Source of the DNA: Heyndrickxia acidiproducens DSM 23148
GTDB taxonomy: Bacteria > Bacillota > Bacilli > Bacillales > Bacillaceae_C
DNA: 38,066 bases
Direction: 5' to 3'
Assembly (NCBI RefSeq): GCF_000374345.1
Contig: NZ_KB894009.1
Coordinates: 1-38,066 of the forward strand
Notes under the pieces: model-generated
The model's input: the letters and a program-made list of their open reading frames with translations, nothing else
Database searches by the model: none
What the model was told of the DNA's origin: nothing
Translations under genes and position numbers: made by a program
Shown here: positions 26,932-33,691 of the stretch, in pieces
Numbering within the stretch: position 1 is the first letter of the stretch
How the letters are laid out: each line of letters starts with the position of its first letter

Positions 26932-26959
26932 TAGAATATTGCCTGCAATCCCATTTTGT
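26932..26959 (-). promoter_or_regulatory. Candidate sigma-K promoter of cotZ
   Basis: On the minus strand AC (26959-26958), 17 bases, then AATATTCTA (26940-26932) matches sigma-K with a single mismatch in the first -10 base. It lies about 44 bp before cotZ. Confidence 0.45.
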
Positions 26960-27098
26960 TACGAATGTCCCCGCGTTTTTGCAAAAATAGGCAAACAACC
27001 TGCGTATATACCCGCGCAGGCACCCGATCAGCATTTGCCCGGTCATCCATGAAAAAGAAATGCTTGCGTGTTTGATCATGATCATAAGGAGGCATTGG

Positions 27099-27455
27099 AT
27101 GGTTTCATTGTGGCTCGATTTTATTTTGCTAGTGCTGGCAAGCTTCAGGCTGACCCGGTTAATTGTCTACGATAAGATCACGGCATTTTTGCGCAAACCT
27201 TTTCATGAGGAAGTGACGGAAATTTCTCCTGATGGTACGGAAGAGGAATATATCATCTTGAAGGGAAAAGGCTTAAGAAGGTGGGTCGGTGAATTATTAA
27301 GCTGTTACTGGTGCACAGGGATTTGGTCTGCAGCGGTTATTTATATATTATGGCAGTACTTTCCACAAGCAGGGTTCCCTGTCATCATCATATTGGCCAT
27401 CGCCGGGCTTTCAAGCTTTATAGAAACGATACTGGCGCGCATTATGGACAAATAG
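27099..27455 (+). CDS. yjcA: DUF1360 sporulation membrane protein YjcA
   Basis: This 118-residue membrane protein has three predicted helices (about 3-17, 75-92 and 95-112). The loop FRLTRLIVYDKITAFLRKPF and the motif ELLSCYWCTGIWSA are typical of the DUF1360 family. In B. subtilis yjcA is expressed in sporulation; its molecular role is unknown to me. I chose ATG 27099, six bases after AAGGAGG; earlier in-frame starts lack a ribosome site. It is divergent from cotZ. Confidence 0.85.
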   Translation: MVSLWLDFILLVLASFRLTRLIVYDKITAFLRKPFHEEVTEISPDGTEEEYIILKGKGLRRWVGELLSCYWCTGIWSAAVIYILWQYFPQAGFPVIIILAIAGLSSFIETILARIMDK

Positions 27456-27460
27456 CGTGA

Positions 27461-27487
27461 ACAACACTTTTTTTTCAGCATAAAATG
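27461..27487 (+). promoter_or_regulatory. Candidate sigma-K promoter of the 40-residue peptide gene
   Basis: AC (27461-27462), 16 bases, then CATAAAATG (27479-27487) matches sigma-K except for the last base. It lies about 40 bp before the small gene. Confidence 0.4.
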
Positions 27488-27527
27488 AAAGAGACCAGGC
27501 AATCCTGCAGGAAAGGGTGGTAGTCAG

Positions 27528-27650
27528 ATGAACAACAGGCCATACATGAAAGTACCGGTCCTTCCCAAATCCGTCCAATCCGCAAACCAAAAGAACGGCA
27601 AAAAAATCAAAAAAGGCGGATGCGGATGCGGCGGCAAAAAGACACGTTAA
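27528..27650 (+). CDS. 40-residue lysine- and glycine/cysteine-rich peptide
   Basis: This short gene has AAAGGGTGG seven bases before ATG and its own terminator. The product is basic: a PYMKVPVLPKSVQ start, then Lys-rich residues and a GGCGCGGKKTR end. There is no membrane segment. Position between yjcA and the spoVA-type operon, and a sigma-K-like promoter, suggest a late-sporulation peptide, perhaps cross-linked through its two cysteines. I do not recognise a family. Confidence 0.6.
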   Translation: MNNRPYMKVPVLPKSVQSANQKNGKKIKKGGCGCGGKKTR

Positions 27651-27675
27651 GAACCGACACGATAGGATTCTTTCT

Positions 27676-27707
27676 AAAGCACCAAGGATGTTCCCTGGTG
27701 CTTTAAT
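27676..27707 (+). terminator. Terminator after the 40-residue peptide gene
   Basis: AAAGCACCA (27676-27684) pairs with TGGTGCTTT (27696-27704), with an inner GG/CC pair, then AAT. Confidence 0.75.
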
Positions 27708-27817
27708 CTATTTGCCAAAGGGAGCAATTGTTAACATTTTCTAATCCGGCCTGTTCATAAATCCCCGCTTTCGGTGAAAAATAAGACAGATAACGATGAG
27801 AGTGCAGAGGGATGAGT

Positions 27818-28303
27818 ATGAAAAAAAACGGAATTAGACTTATTTTGTTAGGAATGATGATCCAGTTCATCTTTGTATCCGGCTGTAATTTTAACGGGCC
27901 GGAGCACAAAGACAGTAAGTTGGCGCTGATGAAAGAAACCCGGCCTGCGCCGGTCCAATTAAGCAACCGTCCAGCCCGGGAAAGGATTTCTGGGCAATTA
28001 CGAAACGATGTCCTCCATTTTGACAGCATTTACGATGTTGCCATCATTGAAGGCCCGCAGCAAACACTGATCGCTTACAAGGTCAGACATCTTCACCGTT
28101 TCAGAATGGGAAAAATTGAGAAGGATTTAACCGCTTCCCTGGAAAAACGCTATCCGCGCCAAAAATTTATTGTATCCAGCGATTATAAAATTTTTCTGGA
28201 AACGGTTCGCCTGCAGGAAGACATGGAAAAACATAAAGTTTCCAAAAAACAGGCAATCAAGCGTTTCAAGAAAATTATCCAGCTTAAAAAGGAATTAACA
28301 TAA
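27818..28303 (+). CDS. YhcN/YlaJ-type sporulation lipoprotein
   Basis: This 161-residue protein starts with a lipoprotein signal (KKNGIRLILLGMMIQFIFVSGC), with Cys22 as the lipidation site. A basic soluble domain follows that includes DVAIIEGPQQTLIAYKV, as in the YhcN/YlaJ family. I chose the second ATG, 27818, because AGAGGG is six bases upstream and the signal peptide starts there. It is the first gene of an operon with spoVAC, spoVAD and spoVAEb. The same gene order occurs in the spoVA-2 type operons of Bacillaceae, which influence spore heat resistance and calcium dipicolinate handling. Confidence 0.82.
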   Translation: MKKNGIRLILLGMMIQFIFVSGCNFNGPEHKDSKLALMKETRPAPVQLSNRPARERISGQLRNDVLHFDSIYDVAIIEGPQQTLIAYKVRHLHRFRMGKIEKDLTASLEKRYPRQKFIVSSDYKIFLETVRLQEDMEKHKVSKKQAIKRFKKIIQLKKELT

Positions 28304-28318
28304 GAAAAGGGTGGGGAC

Positions 28319-28789
28319 ATGTCCAGCAAAAATAAAACACCGGAACAAATCAAATACGATAAACTGGAAAAAAAGCATGAACTGAAAAGACCGGTTTTCA
28401 AAAACTGTATCCGCGCTTTTTGGGTGGGCGGCTGCATCTGTTTAGTCGGACAAGCCCTGACTTACTTTTATATCTACATGTTTAACTTTACGGAAAAAAC
28501 GGCAGGCAACCCGACTACGGCAACGATGGTATTTTTGTCGATGCTGTTCACCGGCTTCGGGATCTATGACCGGATCGGCCAGTATGGCGGTGCCGGAAGC
28601 GCGGTTCCGGTCACAGGATTCGGAAATTCCGTTGTATCGGCAGCGATTGAGCACCGCACAGAAGGCTATGTACTGGGTGTCGGCGGAAATATGTTTAAGC
28701 TTGCCGGCACGGTGATTCTGTTTGGGGTATTTTCCGCTTTTGTTGTCGTGTTAATCCGTACGATTTTGTTGATGTGGGGGGGAAAATAA
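28319..28789 (+). CDS. spoVAC: Stage V sporulation protein AC
   Basis: This 156-residue protein has a basic N-terminal region, then three or four membrane helices from about residue 32. The conserved parts are FWVGGCICLVGQALTYFY, TGFGIYDRIGQYGGAGSAVPVTGFGNS and VLGVGGNMFKLAGTVI. SpoVAC in the inner spore membrane acts in calcium dipicolinate uptake and release and can form a mechanosensitive channel. AAGGGTGGGG precedes ATG 28319. The stop overlaps the spoVAD start (TAATG). Confidence 0.94.
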   Translation: MSSKNKTPEQIKYDKLEKKHELKRPVFKNCIRAFWVGGCICLVGQALTYFYIYMFNFTEKTAGNPTTATMVFLSMLFTGFGIYDRIGQYGGAGSAVPVTGFGNSVVSAAIEHRTEGYVLGVGGNMFKLAGTVILFGVFSAFVVVLIRTILLMWGGK

Positions 28790-29802
28790 TGCCTGGAAAA
28801 TCACAAACCTGGGTTTTTTCCAATCAGCCTGCGATCTTATCAACAGGAGTGGTCGGGGGCCCGTTCGAGAAAAAGGGCAGGCTTGCGGACGATTTTGACC
28901 ATTTTTTCGAAGACTTGTGGCTCGGCCAGTCTACTTATGAGAAAGCCCAGCAGAAATTAATCGAAGAAGCCGTGCAAATCGCTTTGAATAAGAAAAACCT
29001 GCAGGAATCAGATATTCAATTTTTTCTTGCCGGCGATTTAATCAATCAAATTACACCGACAAGTTTTGCTGCCAGAACCAGTGGAATTCCTTACTTAGGG
29101 ATGTTCAGTGCCTGTGCAACCTCAACGGAAAGCCTGGCGCTTGCGGCATATATTGTGAACCACCATGGCGCTGAAAAAGTGCTTGCCGGCGCTTCCAGCC
29201 ATAACGCAACTGCCGAGAAGCAATTCCGCTACCCGACGGAATATGGCGGCCAAAAGCCCCCGACAGCCCAGTGGACCGTAACCGGAGCGGGATTTGCAGT
29301 TATTGGCGCTGCAGAAGATGCTGCACCGCAGCCGCGCATCACATCGGCAACAATCGGAAAAGTCATGGACCTTGGGATTTCAGATCCGTTTAATATGGGC
29401 GGGGCGATGGCACCGGCCGCCGTTGATACGATCGAAAGGCATCTGCAGGATCTCAAGCTTGATCCCTCACATTACGACTTAATCATCACCGGCGACCTGG
29501 CAAGGATCGGGCGCTCAATCGCACTTGATATGTTTAAACAAAGACAGCTTGATATTCGCGCAGAACAATTTCAGGATTGCGGCCTGCTGATTTATCATGA
29601 AAGCCAGCCCGTCCAGGCCGGGGCAAGCGGTCCGGGCTGTTCAGCGGTGGTGTTGTACGGGCATTTGTTAAATGAAATGAAAAAAGGGCGTTATAAAAGG
29701 ATCCTGCTTGTTGCAACCGGCGCACTGCTTTCGCCGCTTTCTTTCCAGCAGCGGGAAACGATTCCGTGTATCGCGCATGCCTGCTCGATTGAATATATTT
29801 GA
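28789..29802 (+). CDS. spoVAD: Stage V sporulation protein AD
   Basis: This 337-residue soluble protein has a thiolase-like fold. It binds dipicolinic acid and sits on the outer face of the inner spore membrane with the other SpoVA proteins. Family segments include FSNQPAILSTGVVGGPFEKKG, the cysteine region MFSACATSTESLALAA, and SHNATAEKQFRYPTEYGGQKPP. I chose ATG 28789, which overlaps the spoVAC stop and follows GGGGGGG; five codons upstream there is another start without support. Length and content are normal. Confidence 0.95.
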   Translation: MPGKSQTWVFSNQPAILSTGVVGGPFEKKGRLADDFDHFFEDLWLGQSTYEKAQQKLIEEAVQIALNKKNLQESDIQFFLAGDLINQITPTSFAARTSGIPYLGMFSACATSTESLALAAYIVNHHGAEKVLAGASSHNATAEKQFRYPTEYGGQKPPTAQWTVTGAGFAVIGAAEDAAPQPRITSATIGKVMDLGISDPFNMGGAMAPAAVDTIERHLQDLKLDPSHYDLIITGDLARIGRSIALDMFKQRQLDIRAEQFQDCGLLIYHESQPVQAGASGPGCSAVVLYGHLLNEMKKGRYKRILLVATGALLSPLSFQQRETIPCIAHACSIEYI

Positions 29803-29819
29803 GAAAGGATTGATCTCAC

Positions 29820-30176
29820 ATGTTAGCTATGTTTTTTTGGGCTTTTGTCATCGGCGGCTGTATTTGTGTGATCGGGCAGCTGCTCTTTGATGTCGCTAAG
29901 TTATCGCCCGGGCATACGATGAGCGTTCTGGTCACTTCCGGTGCCATTCTTTCCGGTTTCGGCCTCTATGAACCGCTGATTAATTTTGCAGGCGCCGGTG
30001 CTACAATTCCTATCACAAGCTTCGGCAACTCGCTGGCAACGGGCGCCATGCAGGAAGTGCAAAGGCATGGCCTTGTCGGTGTCTTGACCGGGATGTTTGA
30101 AGTAACCTCTTCCGGAATCTCGGCAGCCATTATTTTTGGCTTTATCGGCGCCCTTGTTTTTAAACCAAAAGGATAA
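29820..30176 (+). CDS. spoVAE: Stage V sporulation protein AE, membrane subunit (SpoVAEb type)
   Basis: This 118-residue membrane protein is homologous to SpoVAC: FWAFVIGGCICVIGQLLFD, GFGLYEPLINFAGAGATIPITSFGNS and a final helix. It corresponds to the SpoVAEb half of SpoVAE and works with SpoVAC and SpoVAD in dipicolinate movement. GAAAGGA precedes ATG 29820, and it follows spoVAD by 17 bases. No spoVAA, spoVAB, spoVAEa or spoVAF is present here, so this is a compact operon and a fuller spoVA operon probably exists elsewhere. Confidence 0.94.
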   Translation: MLAMFFWAFVIGGCICVIGQLLFDVAKLSPGHTMSVLVTSGAILSGFGLYEPLINFAGAGATIPITSFGNSLATGAMQEVQRHGLVGVLTGMFEVTSSGISAAIIFGFIGALVFKPKG

Positions 30177-30200
30177 TTGTGCCAATCCGCATCTGCCTAT

Positions 30201-30228
30201 ACAAAATGTCCGGCCCTTACATAATGTA
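30201..30228 (+). promoter_or_regulatory. Candidate sigma-K promoter of yjcZ
   Basis: AC (30201-30202), 17 bases, then CATAATGTA (30220-30228) is a full match to the sigma-K pattern, about 30 bp before yjcZ. Confidence 0.6.
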
Positions 30229-30258
30229 TAGTGTAATACATGAAGTGAGGTGAAGAAC

Positions 30259-30390
30259 ATGTTTGGATATGGTTACGGCGGCGGCTGCGGATATGGCGGC
30301 GGATATGGCGGCGGATACGGCGGCAGCACATTTGTATTAATTGTCGTTTTATTCATCCTGCTCATTATTGTCGGTGCAAGTTTTTGCTAA
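30259..30390 (+). CDS. yjcZ: YjcZ-family sporulation peptide
   Basis: This 43-residue peptide has a Gly/Tyr-rich start ([17 protein letters not shown]...) followed by one membrane helix, [19 protein letters not shown]. That is the signature of the YjcZ family of small sporulation proteins. It probably inserts in a membrane of the forespore or mother cell; the role is unknown. GTGAGGTG lies upstream of ATG 30259. A clear terminator follows, and the promoter matches sigma-K. Confidence 0.88.
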   Translation: MFGYGYGGGCGYGGGYGGGYGGSTFVLIVVLFILLIIVGASFC

Positions 30391-30397
30391 GCTATAC

Positions 30398-30426
30398 AAG
30401 ATGGGAATTTGTTTCCCATCTTTTTT
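30398..30426 (+). terminator. Terminator of yjcZ
   Basis: AAGATGGGAA (30398-30407) pairs with TTCCCATCTT (30413-30422), followed by T residues. Confidence 0.9.
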
Positions 30427-30513
30427 AGTTGTCCGGCCGTGTGAATCCAGCTATTCGGGCGGAGCACGATTTCCGGTAAAAAAATCCCCTTTTTCCCCAA
30501 GACTGAATCCTTC

Positions 30514-30541
30514 ACCATCTGAGTGCGCTTTTCATATGATA
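30514..30541 (+). promoter_or_regulatory. Candidate sigma-K promoter of spoVIF
   Basis: AC (30514-30515), 17 bases, then CATATGATA (30533-30541) is a full match to the sigma-K pattern, about 30 bp before spoVIF. Confidence 0.6.
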
Positions 30542-30571
30542 GAACAGCTTAATGAGAGGAGCGAAAGAAGG

Positions 30572-30829
30572 ATGGATAATCAATTCTTTAAAAATGTCGA
30601 AAAAAAGACCGGCGTAAACATGAATGACGTATTTTCATTGGCAAACTCCCTGCAAAATGCCAATTTTAAGGATGAAAAAACGGTGCGCGGCATTATCCAG
30701 CGCGTCTCGCAAATTGCCAATAAAAAAGTACCAAAAGACTTGGAAAACAAAATCGTCCAATCCATTGTCCAGGACGGCAAAAAACTCGACTTCAACACCA
30801 TCTCAAAAATGATGAACAACGGGAAATAA
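30572..30829 (+). CDS. spoVIF: Stage VI sporulation protein F
   Basis: This 85-residue soluble protein begins DNQFFKNVEKKTGVNMNDVFSLANS and continues NANFKDEKTVRGIIQRVSQIANKKVPK, the pattern of SpoVIF (YjcC). In B. subtilis it is made in the mother cell under sigma-K and acts with GerE in coat assembly. I chose ATG 30572, ten bases after AGAGGAG; a longer in-frame reading has no ribosome site. It follows yjcZ as in B. subtilis. Confidence 0.88.
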   Translation: MDNQFFKNVEKKTGVNMNDVFSLANSLQNANFKDEKTVRGIIQRVSQIANKKVPKDLENKIVQSIVQDGKKLDFNTISKMMNNGK

Positions 30830-30833
30830 GAAG

Positions 30834-31125
30834 AAAGGCGGAGGGCGCTTGCCCATCGGCGACAGGCAACTGAGCCGGCCTCAGTGAAGTCCGCCCTTTG
30901 ACTTCAATGAGACCAGAACAGTTGACCCTGAGCCGATAACGCCCGCAGCTGGACAGATGAAAAGCGGAGGTCACTGTCCATCGGCGTACGGATTTCAAGG
31001 ACTGCGACTGAGATATAGGAAACACGGTGAGGGACGAACCGATGTTGACTTATCGGAGGGAGGGGGCCTGGAAATCCGCTAGCCGATAGGAGCCGCAGCC
31101 GGACAAGAAAAGCGGAGGGGCCGTA
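30834..31125. repeat. Composite GC-rich palindromic intergenic repeat
   Basis: The motif AAAGCGGAGG or a close variant occurs three times (about 30835, 30960 and 31108). CCATCGGCG occurs twice (30853 and 30977). CAGCTGGACAGATGAAAAGC and CAGCCGGACAAGAAAAGC end successive units. A stem pairs 30880-30891 with 30900-30911 at 11 of 12 positions. There is no ORF. It resembles long repeated palindromic elements spread through Bacillaceae genomes; no named family is assigned. Confidence 0.7.
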
Positions 31126-31216
31126 AAAGGTGCATGACCGGCATATATGGTTTAAAATATAGGCAGAATGGTATAAAGATTACGATAAGACTTTTTCATC
31201 TGAAGGAGTGGTCGTA

Positions 31217-31483
31217 ATGGGATATATCGCTCCAATATCAAATGTTCAATCTAAACAATACCAAATCTACGATGAACTGGCAATCCGCCGTGCACAAGTA
31301 AAAGCAGCCGGACGGGTTTCAAAAACCGCGCCGGTCAACCACAAAAATTTCCAGAAGACTGTCGAAACCGTATATCATTCAGCAAAGACGCCGGCACTTT
31401 CGCCGCCGTTCATGAAACCGGACCGGATCAAAGCCATGGCCCGCTTCACCGGACTTGGCCAAAAAGTTGATATCCGCATTTAA
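31217..31483 (+). CDS. Small basic hypothetical protein
   Basis: This 88-residue basic protein starts GYIAPISNVQSKQYQIYDEL and continues with Ala/Lys-rich and Pro-rich segments up to LGQKVDIRI. It has no membrane helix or known motif. AAGGAG is eight bases before ATG 31217, and a hairpin follows the stop, so translation is credible. It lies between the composite repeat after spoVIF and a repeat-rich region. I do not recognise a family; its neighbours suggest, but do not prove, a sporulation link. Confidence 0.65.
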   Translation: MGYIAPISNVQSKQYQIYDELAIRRAQVKAAGRVSKTAPVNHKNFQKTVETVYHSAKTPALSPPFMKPDRIKAMARFTGLGQKVDIRI

Positions 31484-31492
31484 ACAAGAAAG

Positions 31493-31535
31493 CCTGCCAG
31501 AGATGATGAAAACAAATGCTCCCGGCAGGTTTTTT
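31493..31535 (+). terminator. Probable terminator with large loop
   Basis: CCTGCC (31493-31498) pairs with GGCAGG (31524-31529), followed by TTTTTT. The loop is long (25 bases). Confidence 0.6.
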
Positions 31536-31602
31536 GGCCTTTTTTTATTTAATGCAAGTGTCTATAAGTCCGGTAAAAGCCATTTCATGTAAAAAAAGGT
31601 TC

Positions 31603-31709
31603 TATATAAAATGAACGAAACATTGCTACTCTGTTGCCTGCTGTAAAAAGTAGTAATTATGCAAATTGACGCTAGGTCTTGATGTAATAACTTAAGTTCA
31701 TTTTATATA
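31603..31709. repeat. Inverted repeat pair, possible short non-autonomous element
   Basis: TATATAAAATGAAC (31603-31616) and GTTCATTTTATATA (31696-31709) are perfect 14-bp inverted repeats. They enclose 79 bp with no coding capacity. The layout is that of a small MITE, but target-site duplication is not evident. Confidence 0.45.
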
Positions 31710-31913
31710 AAATGCCTCTCATACCCGAGGCCTATTGAGGTTAAATTTCGAAACAGTGGTAATGAAAATGCCTTGATTTAAACTGCCGGGCGAATGCCTG
31801 CCTACATTGATTTTATTGCGGCAATGAAGCCATTAAGGGAAGTTTACGTATTATTAAATATCTTGTGGGAATAATTATAATAAACTTAAACACGTTAAAA
31901 GGAATAGTTCAGT

Positions 31914-32439
31914 TTGAGAATTAAAAAAACGAAGAATATAAATCACCTGTTGCAGCTTTATTATGGTCTGTTACAATGTGTGGTTTCGGTCAATTTTATA
32001 ACGGTCAATATATTTTTGGTGTGACACTTTTATTACTTGAAATAATTTCTAATATATTATCCCACTTAAATTTAGCTATTTTGCATACTTTTCATGGAGA
32101 CATCAAAAAATCACATGATGTTATTGCTTATGACTGGGGATTGTTTTACCCGTCTGTTTATTTTTTTCGATTTGGCAAGCCTATAATAAAGCCATTATCA
32201 TAAATTGCTGGCAGAAAGGAAAAAGAGTACCGAAAGAAACGTATTTGACAGGATTCTGTATCGGATCGGTAGTCGGGATGAATTTTGGGGTCTATTGGCA
32301 TCATCACTTTTTAGATGGTGTTCTATTTTTATCTTTTTTACGTAGTCTAGTTATAAATGGACTGGTTTTAGGAGCGTTGGGAGGCATTACCGGACATATC
32401 ATTGAAAAATTTGTCTTGAAAAGAAGAATTGTGTCTTAA
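31914..32439 (+). pseudogene. Membrane protein gene interrupted by two frameshifts (TM2-like)
   Basis: A TTG at 31914 after AAAGGA starts a frame that fails at a run of seven A (31923-31929). Adding one base joins it to a frame encoding a GQFYNGQY motif and two hydrophobic segments. That frame fails at a run of seven T (32161-32167). Adding one base again joins it to a frame ending at 32439, with YLTGFCIGSVVGMNFGVYWH and LVLGALGGITGHIIEKFVL. The reconstructed protein of about 175 residues has several membrane helices and resembles TM2-domain proteins. It may be a pseudogene, a phase-variable gene or a sequencing artefact. Confidence 0.65.
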
Positions 32440-32444
32440 CGCTA

Positions 32445-33236
32445 TTTCACCAAACGGGGCCGATGAAGACCATCTCGGCAAGAAAACCAGACCCAAATGG
32501 CTTTCATAGGCCTGATGAACACTATCGCAAGTAAAAAACACAATCAAGATGTTGTTCATGCCCTAAATGAACGCTATCTCGGCAAGAAAATCAGACCCAA
32601 ATGGCTTTCATAAGCCTGATGAACGCCATTTCAATAAAAAAATGAGGCCAAAGTGGTGTTCATGCCCTCGATGAACACTATCGCAAGAAAAAAACACAAT
32701 CAAGATGTTGTTCATGCCCTAAATGAACGCTATCTCGGCAAGAAAATCAGACCCAAGTGTCGTTCATAGGCCCGATGAACGCTATCCCGGCAAGAAAATC
32801 AGACCCAAATGGCTTTCATAAGCCTGATGAACGCCATCTCGGCAAGAAAATCAGACCCAAGTGTCGTTCATAGGCCCGATGAACGCCATTTCGGTAAGAA
32901 AATCAGACCCAAATGGCTTTCATAAGCCCGATGAACGCCATCTCGGTAAGAAAACTAGGCCAAAGTGTCGTTCATAAGCCCGATGAACGACATCATGGCA
33001 AGAAAATCGGGTCAAAGTATCGTTCATAAGCCCGATGAACGCCATCTCAAGTAAGAAAGACATTCAAAATAGCGTTCATCCCTCGTATGAACGCTATCTC
33101 GGCAAGAAAATTGTGCCAAAGTGACGTTCATGCCCGCGATGAACGCTATCGCAAGTAAAAACACAATCAAGGTGAAGTTCATGCCCGTGATGAACGCCAT
33201 TACAAATAAAAAGACATTCTAATATGACTTTCATGT
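32445..33236. repeat. Tandem array, 52-bp period, about sixteen units (array 2)
   Basis: The core (G/T)TTCAT recurs at 32502, 32554, 32606, 32658, 32710, 32762, 32814, 32866, 32918, 32970, 33022, 33074, 33126, 33177 and 33229. All intervals are 52 bp except one of 51. A degenerate first unit begins near 32445. Each unit is TTCAT-N6/7-ATGAA, then a CCATCTCGGCAAGAAAATC-like linker. The block starting GTTCATGCCCTAAATGAACG occurs at 32554 and 32710, 156 bp apart. The core GTTCATAAGCCCGATGAA is shared with array 1. The array lies between a plus-strand pseudogene and minus-strand yjcF. Confidence 0.93.
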
Positions 33237-33262
33237 GTTTGAACTGAATGAGCAAGCTGCTG

Positions 33263-33685
33263 TTATATTGATTTTTCCATTGCTTTGTGCGGGATGCCGG
33301 CGTCGAGAAATTCTCCGGATGTGATCGTGTATCCGAGTTTTTCATAAAAAGGGATGGCGTGGACCTGTGCATTTAATTTTAAATGGGAAACGCCTTGTTT
33401 TTGCGCAAAATCTTCAATCGCAAGCATCAGGATTCTTCCCGCTCCCTTGCCGCGGTAACGGGAGAGGATGCAGATCCGCTCCACTTTTCCTGCCCCGCCG
33501 GCAATACGGAATCTTCCGGCGCCGGCAGGATCCTCGCCGTCATACAATACGAAATGGGTACAGTCGTTTTCAAATTCGTCAATTTCTTCTTCTAGCGGCA
33601 CCCGTTGCTCCTTTACAAACACAGTTTTCCGGATATTGTAGGCATCTTCCATTTCTTTTTCATTCCCTGCGATCTTTACGTACAT
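33263..33685 (-). CDS. yjcF: GNAT family N-acetyltransferase YjcF
   Basis: This 140-residue acetyltransferase has the family core: AYNIRKTVFVKEQRVPLEEEIDEF, then the acetyl-CoA-binding region CILSRYRGKGAGRILM and the final HAIPFYEKLGYTITSGEF. It would transfer an acetyl group from acetyl-CoA to an unknown amine. AAAGGA precedes ATG 33685, six bases after the yjcG stop, so the two are co-transcribed. Length and order equal the B. subtilis yjcF-yjcG pair. Confidence 0.92.
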   Translation of the reverse strand: MYVKIAGNEKEMEDAYNIRKTVFVKEQRVPLEEEIDEFENDCTHFVLYDGEDPAGAGRFRIAGGAGKVERICILSRYRGKGAGRILMLAIEDFAQKQGVSHLKLNAQVHAIPFYEKLGYTITSGEFLDAGIPHKAMEKSI

Positions 33686-33691
33686 GTAGTC

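Larger units (their letters stand above)
31484..31913. other. Gene-free region with a MITE-like inverted repeat
   Basis: This AT-rich stretch of 430 bp has no ORF. It holds the terminator above and a pair of inverted repeats at 31603-31709. Confidence 0.55.

Noticed and set aside
27000..27021. Palindrome CCTGCG...CGCAGG between cotZ and yjcA as a terminator
   Set aside because: There is no T-run on either side and the genes diverge here. It could be chance or a weak operator, with too little support to list.
32245..32439. Independent 64-residue gene
   Set aside because: It is the third frame segment of the frameshifted membrane gene, and its TTG has no ribosome site.
33094..33372. 92-codon minus-strand ORF across array 2
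   Set aside because: Its repetitive His/Cys-rich product is a by-product of the 52-bp repeats. 52 is not a multiple of three, it overlaps the end of yjcF, and there is no ribosome site.
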